A stretch of DNA of 37,437 nt from an uncultured Mediterraneibacter sp. (GTDB taxonomy: Bacteria > Bacillota > Clostridia > Lachnospirales > Lachnospiraceae). A program made the position numbers and the translations under genes. The stretch is from assembly GCA_944381125.1 (NCBI GenBank), contig CALWKB010000018.1, positions 1 through 37,437 of the forward strand. Reading direction: 5' to 3'. How positions within the stretch are numbered: the stretch's first letter is position 1; each line of letters begins with the position of its first letter. The notes beneath the pieces are model-generated. The model ran no database searches and had not been told where the DNA came from. It saw nothing but the letters and a program-made list of their open reading frames with translations. This document shows positions 33,333 through 37,437 of the stretch, piece by piece.

Positions 33333-34752
33333 TTCTCATCATATTGCTGGACGAAGTTCTCTCCTGCAGTATATTTGACGACGGAATACCCGCTGTCAGA
33401 ACAACCACGTCTCCGGGTTCTACATACTGTTTTACAAGGGCCAGCTCCATGGCGCCGTTGCAGATATCATCCGTCGTGGAAAACTGCATGGATTTCAGCG
33501 GAACAACCCCCCAGTAAATAGACATTCTGCGCAGGGCTCTCTCATTCGGAGTCACGCCGAGAATCGGCTGCCGCGGTCTCAGATTAGACACGACTCTTGT
33601 TGTGGCGCCCGAGACGGAAGGCGTAATAATACACTTCGCGTCCAGGTTGGCAGCCGCCAGAACCGAGGAATAGCCGATTGCGCTGGACAGGCTGCTTTTC
33701 AGCCGTCCGTAGGCCTTTTCCAGCATTCTGTCATATTCCAGATGCTGTTCTGTATTTTCAATGATATGGATCATCATCTGAAGCGCCTCCAGAGGATATT
33801 TCCCTGCCGCGGTCTCTCCGGAAAGCATCACTGCATCGGTTCCGTCGTAAACCGCGTTTGCCACATCCGTAACCTCCGCTCTTGTAGGCCGGGGATTGCG
33901 TATCATGGAATCCAGCATCTGGGTCGCGGTGATAACTGTCTTAAAATTATTGTTGCATTTCTGTATAATCATCTTCTGAAGATAGGGAACTTCTTCCGCC
34001 GGAATCTCTACGCCCAGATCGCCTCTTGCAACCATAACGCCGTCCGCCGCGCGGATAATTTCATCTATATTCCGGATGCCTTCTGCATTCTCAATCTTCG
34101 CGATAACAGGAGTATACGGCGCTTTGAGTTCTTTCAGGAAAGCCTTGATCTCAAGAACGCATTCTGCATTGCGGACAAACGAAGCCGCAATAAAGTCAAT
34201 GCCCTGCTCTACTCCGAACCGGATATCTTCTTTGTCTTTTTCCGTAATTGCCGGAAGACGTACCGCTACATTCGGCACATTGACTCCCTTCTTTTCACCA
34301 AGCTCGCCGCCGTTTATAACTTCGCACACAATCTCTTTTTCCCTTCTGTGCTGAACTTTCAGACCGATCAGTCCGTCGTCGATCAGAATTGTGCTGCCGG
34401 CGTCCACATCCTCCACAAGTCCCGGATAGGAAATCGACACCCTCTTTTCGTCTCCGATAACCGGTTCCACAGTAAGCGTAAATGTATCTCCGGCATTGAG
34501 CGTAACTTTTTTCCCGTCTTTTAATTCGCCGGTCCGGATTTCAGGTCCCTTCGTATCAAGCAGGATAGCCGTAGTGGCGTGTTCCTCTTCACGAAGCTGT
34601 TTTACCAGATCCATTCTGTGCTTGTGTTCCGCATGATCGCCGTGGGAAAAATTAAATCTCGCTACATCCATGCCGTTCTGAATCAGTTTTCTGAGCAGTT
34701 CTTTATTATTCGTATTCGGTCCCATTGTGCAGACCACTTTGGTTTTTTTCAT
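33316..34752 (-). CDS. pyk: Pyruvate kinase
   Basis: Pyk makes ATP and pyruvate from phosphoenolpyruvate, the last glycolytic step. The 478-residue tetrameric-type enzyme has the start KKTKVVCTMGPNTN, RFNFSHGDH, LDTKGPEIRTG, the IAKIENAEGI signature containing the catalytic lysine and magnesium-binding glutamate, and MVARGDLGVE. The allosteric C-terminal domain is present, but the extra PEP-utiliser-like domain of Bacillus Pyk is absent. The long upstream open frame (to 34914) is ignored because GAAGGAGG precedes the ATG at 34752 by a normal distance. A 7-bp hairpin (34773-34779 with 34790-34796) lies in the 67 bases before it; no clear promoter is seen, so it may be read from the upstream membrane-protein gene. 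Confidence 0.96.
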   Translation of the reverse strand: MKKTKVVCTMGPNTNNKELLRKLIQNGMDVARFNFSHGDHAEHKHRMDLVKQLREEEHATTAILLDTKGPEIRTGELKDGKKVTLNAGDTFTLTVEPVIGDEKRVSISYPGLVEDVDAGSTILIDDGLIGLKVQHRREKEIVCEVINGGELGEKKGVNVPNVAVRLPAITEKDKEDIRFGVEQGIDFIAASFVRNAECVLEIKAFLKELKAPYTPVIAKIENAEGIRNIDEIIRAADGVMVARGDLGVEIPAEEVPYLQKMIIQKCNNNFKTVITATQMLDSMIRNPRPTRAEVTDVANAVYDGTDAVMLSGETAAGKYPLEALQMMIHIIENTEQHLEYDRMLEKAYGRLKSSLSSAIGYSSVLAAANLDAKCIITPSVSGATTRVVSNLRPRQPILGVTPNERALRRMSIYWGVVPLKSMQFSTTDDICNGAMELALVKQYVEPGDVVVLTAGIPSSNILQERTSSSNMMRIATVE

Positions 34753-34819
34753 GTATGTCCTCCTTCTTATAGGCAGATTTTCCCGCATGAATCTGCATTC
34801 TTCAGCTAAAGTCTTCCCG

Positions 34820-35665
34820 CTATCTGACATGCTCATGCGTAAAGAGGTGATCCTGGCAGTATTCATAATTTCCGTTGCACTTGGAGCAGAATCTGAACTC
34901 CAGGCAGGGATCATCCAGCTCTGTCCGCCCGCACACCGCGCACCGGTGATGGGCGCCGTTTGTGTACGTCATATGCGGTCTGGACTGTTTCTTAAAGTTT
35001 GCCTTCCTTGCCTGCCGCCGCGCGCCGCTTCTTCCGAAATTCCGGCTCGACAGGAAAAACACAATAAAATTCAGAAGGGACGCGCCTATCGCCACCCGTA
35101 TACTCAGACCGCCGTTAATAAAATCATATCCTGCCAGCGCTGCATATACGAGCGCCATCCATTTCATTTTGATCGGCAGAATGAAATACAGCAGCACCTC
35201 CATATCCGGATAAATGGCCGCAAACGCCAGGAAGATAGACATTGTAATATAATTCGTGCTGATCAGCCCGACCGCGGACAAAGGCACTTCAACACTGTAC
35301 GCGAAATAGAAAAATGCGTACAGCCCGAATGCAGCCAGCACAGTAAACAGAAGTCCCGAAAAAATGTATACATTATACCTGAAGCTTCCCCATGTCCTTT
35401 CCAGAGCTGTGCCAAGAGAATAATATAAAAGCACAAGGAAAACCAGAGATACCGGATTTCCCGTAGGCGGAATCAGGATCCAGGAAATCAGCCTCCACAC
35501 CTGCCCTCTTAAAATCAGCGCCGGCTCCAGCGTCAGATATCCGACCATGTCATCCATCAGATAGACAATCCCGAATCCGATCACATAACCGATCAGCAGA
35601 TACACTGTCAGGTTTGGAATTGCAAAACGTCCAATTTTTCTTTCTAATTTGTCAAGCCAGTTCAA
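34820..35665 (-). CDS. Rhomboid-fold membrane protein lacking the catalytic dyad, with zinc-ribbon tail
   Basis: A 281-residue membrane protein. Residues 1-210 follow the rhomboid plan: about six spans, the loop motif GQVWRLISW (54-62) and a GTALERTWGSFRYNVY segment (85-100). The fourth span reads AVGLISTNYIT where proteases have GxSG, and the sixth region (GGLSIRVAIGASLLN) has no histidine, so the Ser-His dyad is missing and it should be a pseudoprotease like derlins or iRhoms. After a basic linker (211-230) comes a cytosolic cysteine-rich tail: C242xxC245, C254, C260xxC263, C270 and H273, a probable zinc ribbon. The start is TTG (35665) with AGGGG nine bases upstream and a near-perfect promoter. 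Client and role are unknown. Confidence 0.85.
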   Translation of the reverse strand: MNWLDKLERKIGRFAIPNLTVYLLIGYVIGFGIVYLMDDMVGYLTLEPALILRGQVWRLISWILIPPTGNPVSLVFLVLLYYSLGTALERTWGSFRYNVYIFSGLLFTVLAAFGLYAFFYFAYSVEVPLSAVGLISTNYITMSIFLAFAAIYPDMEVLLYFILPIKMKWMALVYAALAGYDFINGGLSIRVAIGASLLNFIVFFLSSRNFGRSGARRQARKANFKKQSRPHMTYTNGAHHRCAVCGRTELDDPCLEFRFCSKCNGNYEYCQDHLFTHEHVR

Positions 35666-35719
35666 CTGTAAATACCCCTAACTTTCTTAAAAATTTTGCC
35701 TCTGTTATTTCCATGTGTA

Positions 35720-35748
35720 ATTGTACCGTCACATACAAGGTTTGTCAA
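35720..35748 (-). promoter_or_regulatory. SigmaA promoter of the rhomboid-fold gene
   Basis: Minus strand perfect TTGACA (35748-35743), 17 bases, TACAAT (35725-35720). The leader to the TTG start is about 48 bases. pyk may share this transcript. Confidence 0.85.
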
Positions 35749-35833
35749 ACAGATGTTTCCGCCTCTTTTAACCTTTTATATAAATTATCCAGAAGCGGGA
35801 ACAGATTCTGCCAAACCCGCATAATAATGACAA

Positions 35834-35862
35834 TTGTCTTTTCCCGTTTCCTGTCGTATAAT
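35834..35862 (+). promoter_or_regulatory. SigmaA promoter of the activator gene
   Basis: TTGTCT (35834-35839), 17 bases, perfect TATAAT (35857-35862). The start would be near 35869, leaving a leader of about 150 bases before the ATG at 36021. Confidence 0.75.
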
Positions 35863-35931
35863 GTATATTGCTGTAAAATCATGATTGCATTTAATATGTA
35901 GAAACTCACTTCATAACGCGCAGAGATCCGG

Positions 35932-35994
35932 ATGAAAATTATGTCGACTGATGCCGACCCGAATCCCGCGCCAAAACTCGCACGCGAGTTCTGA
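35932..35994 (+). CDS. Possible 20-codon leader peptide
   Basis: An ATG at 35932 opens 20 codons ending in TGA at 35992-35994, 26 bases before the activator gene. The peptide is rich in Pro, Ala and Asp with no run of one amino acid, and the ribosome site (AGAGATCC) is weak. Its last codons lie in a hairpin, AACTCG (35975-35980) with CGAGTT (35985-35990). It may be chance. Confidence 0.25.
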   Translation: MKIMSTDADPNPAPKLAREF

Positions 35995-36020
35995 ATACAC
36001 ATAAGATTGGAGATCATACT

Positions 36021-37437
36021 ATGAATCCGAAAGAATTACATACTTTAGGAATCGACATTGGTTCCACAACAGTTAAAATTGCGATTCTGGACGAAGAAAA
36101 CGATGTGCTCTTCTCCGACTACGAACGACATTATGCCAACATCCAGGAGACACTGTCAGATCTGCTTGGACGCGCCCTCTACAAACTTGGCCCCATCTAT
36201 GTTTCTCCGGTAATTACCGGAAGCGGCGGACTGACTCTTGCGAAAAATCTCGGCGTACCCTTTGTCCAGGAAGTTATCGCTGTTTCCACAGCGCTTCAGG
36301 ACTATGCGCCCCAGACAGATGTAGCGATTGAGCTGGGCGGTGAAGACGCAAAAATTATTTATTTTGAAGGCGGAAATGTAGAGCAGAGAATGAACGGCGT
36401 CTGTGCCGGAGGCACAGGTTCCTTTATCGACCAGATGGCGTCTCTTCTTCAGACAGATGCTTCCGGCCTGAATGAATATGCAAAGAACTACAAGGCGCTT
36501 TATTCGATTGCGGCGCGCTGCGGCGTATTTGCCAAGTCTGACATTCAGCCTTTGATTAATGACGGAGCTTCAAAGGAAGATCTGGCAGCCTCCATTTTTC
36601 AGGCAGTGGTAAACCAGACCATCAGCGGTCTTGCCTGCGGAAAACCGATCCGGGGCCATGTGGCCTTTCTTGGAGGACCGCTTCACTTTCTTTCCGAGCT
36701 CCGGGCTGCATTTATCCGCACGCTGAAGCTGGATGATGAACATATTATTGCGCCGAACCATTCTCATCTGTTCGCCGCTATCGGTTCTGCCCTGAATTCC
36801 AAAAAAGACACTCCGGTTGCGCTCCGGGAGCTTCAGAACCGGCTGGAACAGAAAGTAAAAATGGAAATCGAAGTAGACCGTCTGGAGCCTTTATTTGCCA
36901 CAAATGCGGAATATGAGTCATTCATTGCCCGCCATGCGAAACACCAGGTTCCGGTAAAGGATCTTGCAACATATCGCGGGAAGGCATTCCTGGGAATCGA
37001 TGCCGGCTCTACAACCACAAAAGCTGCGCTTGTAGGCGAAGACGGCACGCTGCTCTATTCTTTCTATCACAACAATGACGGAGACCCTCTGGGAACAACC
37101 ATCTCCGCTATTAAAGATATTTACGAACAGCTTCCGGAAGGAGTTGAAATTGTACACTCCTGCTCTACCGGATACGGAGAAGCCCTGATCAAGGCAGCTC
37201 TCATGCTGGATGAGGGTGAAGTGGAGACGGTAGCTCATTACTACGCCGCCGCATTCTTCGAACCGGATGTAGACTGCATTCTGGATATCGGCGGCCAGGA
37301 TATGAAATGTATCAAAATCAAAAATCAGACCGTTGACAGTGTACAGCTGAACGAGGCATGTTCTTCCGGATGTGGTTCTTTTATCGAGACTTTTGCGAAA
37401 TCTCTGAATTATTCAGTAGAAGACTTTGCCCATGAGG
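36021..37437 (+). CDS. Tandem ASKHA activator of 2-hydroxyacyl-CoA dehydratase type (3' end beyond window)
   Basis: The first 472 residues of a protein whose relatives (often annotated as 2-hydroxyglutaryl-CoA dehydratase activator, with DUF2229) reach about 1400. Two complete or partial ASKHA ATPase domains are visible: domain 1 starts [14 protein letters not shown] (9-22) and domain 2 [14 protein letters not shown] (324-337). Domain 1 keeps both iron-sulfur cysteines of the HgdC family, C128 in VCAGGTGSF and C167 in [10 protein letters not shown], 39 residues apart. Domain 2 has ACSSGCGSF (C447). HgdC-type proteins use ATP to push one electron into a dehydratase. The long fused form has no proven client. 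GGAGAT lies eight bases before the ATG, and the gene has its own promoter. Confidence 0.9.
   Translation, partial: MNPKELHTLGIDIGSTTVKIAILDEENDVLFSDYERHYANIQETLSDLLGRALYKLGPIYVSPVITGSGGLTLAKNLGVPFVQEVIAVSTALQDYAPQTDVAIELGGEDAKIIYFEGGNVEQRMNGVCAGGTGSFIDQMASLLQTDASGLNEYAKNYKALYSIAARCGVFAKSDIQPLINDGASKEDLAASIFQAVVNQTISGLACGKPIRGHVAFLGGPLHFLSELRAAFIRTLKLDDEHIIAPNHSHLFAAIGSALNSKKDTPVALRELQNRLEQKVKMEIEVDRLEPLFATNAEYESFIARHAKHQVPVKDLATYRGKAFLGIDAGSTTTKAALVGEDGTLLYSFYHNNDGDPLGTTISAIKDIYEQLPEGVEIVHSCSTGYGEALIKAALMLDEGEVETVAHYYAAAFFEPDVDCILDIGGQDMKCIKIKNQTVDSVQLNEACSSGCGSFIETFAKSLNYSVEDFAHE

Larger units (their letters stand above)
35666..36020. other. 355-base divergent intergenic region
   Basis: It holds two strong opposing sigmaA promoters (35720-35748 minus, 35834-35862 plus), about 85 bases between them with a loose GCGGG/CCCGC inverted pair (35796-35820), and a leader of about 150 bases before the plus-strand gene that contains a possible 20-codon reading frame and a short hairpin. 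I see no RNA gene or known riboswitch. Confidence 0.8.

Noticed and set aside
35745..36017. A 90-codon minus-strand frame in the intergenic region
   Set aside because: It crosses the -35 of the downstream promoter and the opposite promoter, lacks a good ribosome site and matches no family I know.
1..37437. CRISPR arrays, prophage, insertion sequences or toxin-antitoxin genes
   Set aside because: No regularly spaced repeats, transposase, integrase or phage genes are seen; gene order and motif content are those of core chromosome throughout.

Overview
The window is core chromosome of a spore-forming, low-to-moderate G+C Firmicute, most likely a member of the Lachnospiraceae (Clostridia). The grounds are spoIVA with a sigma-E-like promoter, the long clostridial form of PRPP synthase, the exonuclease-dead DNA polymerase I, an anaerobic-type tandem activator of 2-hydroxyacyl-CoA dehydratases, a pta-ackA acetate branch, strong AGGAGG ribosome sites and the gene orders der-plsY-gpsA-spoIVA and yceD-rpmF-plsX-acpP-rnc-smc-ftsY. 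I see no phage, insertion sequence, CRISPR array or obvious transferred island. It is almost gap-free housekeeping DNA.

Layout. 1-1738 (minus): purine salvage, with a purine nucleoside phosphorylase followed by a truncated amidohydrolase (MTA/SAH deaminase family). 1872-7840 (minus): a DUF512 radical-SAM protein, then der, plsY, gpsA and spoIVA, linking ribosome assembly, phospholipid synthesis and the spore coat base. 8083-9264 (plus): prs, with a bidirectional terminator shared with convergent ilvA. 9328-15814 (minus): rnc-smc-ftsY followed by a threonine deaminase. 15876-18003 (minus): yceD-rpmF, then plsX-acpP, separated by a terminator. 18073-20323 (minus): pta-ackA. 20434-21789 (minus) mgtE diverges from tmcAL (plus, 21885-23171) across overlapping promoters. 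23221-29917 (minus): polA, coaE, a YycJ/WalJ-type metallo-hydrolase, then an ACT protein, a DUF711 'PFL' protein and a DegV protein. 30106-30735 (plus): a HAD phosphatase. 30803-31645 (minus): a DUF368 (PopT) undecaprenyl-phosphate transporter. 31844-31923 (minus): tRNA-Leu(CAA). 32007-35665 (minus): a rhomboid-fold protein without catalytic residues but with a zinc-ribbon tail, pyruvate kinase and a diaminopimelate decarboxylase. 36021-end (plus): the first third of a giant two-ASKHA activator protein.

How the genes fit together. Several genes converge on membrane and envelope precursors: GpsA makes glycerol-3-phosphate, PlsX and PlsY acylate it, AcpP carries the acyl chains, DegV-family proteins carry fatty acids, PopT recycles the undecaprenyl carrier and LysA closes the lysine/peptidoglycan branch. 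Others handle energy and nucleotides: Pyk, Pta and AckA for ATP from glycolysis, Prs and PunA for nucleotides, CoaE for CoA. The rest is translation and chromosome upkeep (Der, YceD, L32, RNase III, FtsY, TmcAL, SMC, PolA).

I did not find a clearly new system. The least explained items are the catalytically dead rhomboid with a zinc tail, the 36021 activator and its leader, a 25-bp tandem repeat with operator-like cores between polA and the HAD gene, the symmetric mgtE/tmcAL promoter, and a hairpin pressed against the popT ribosome site. All functional calls rest on reading motifs and gene order by eye. No database search was run.
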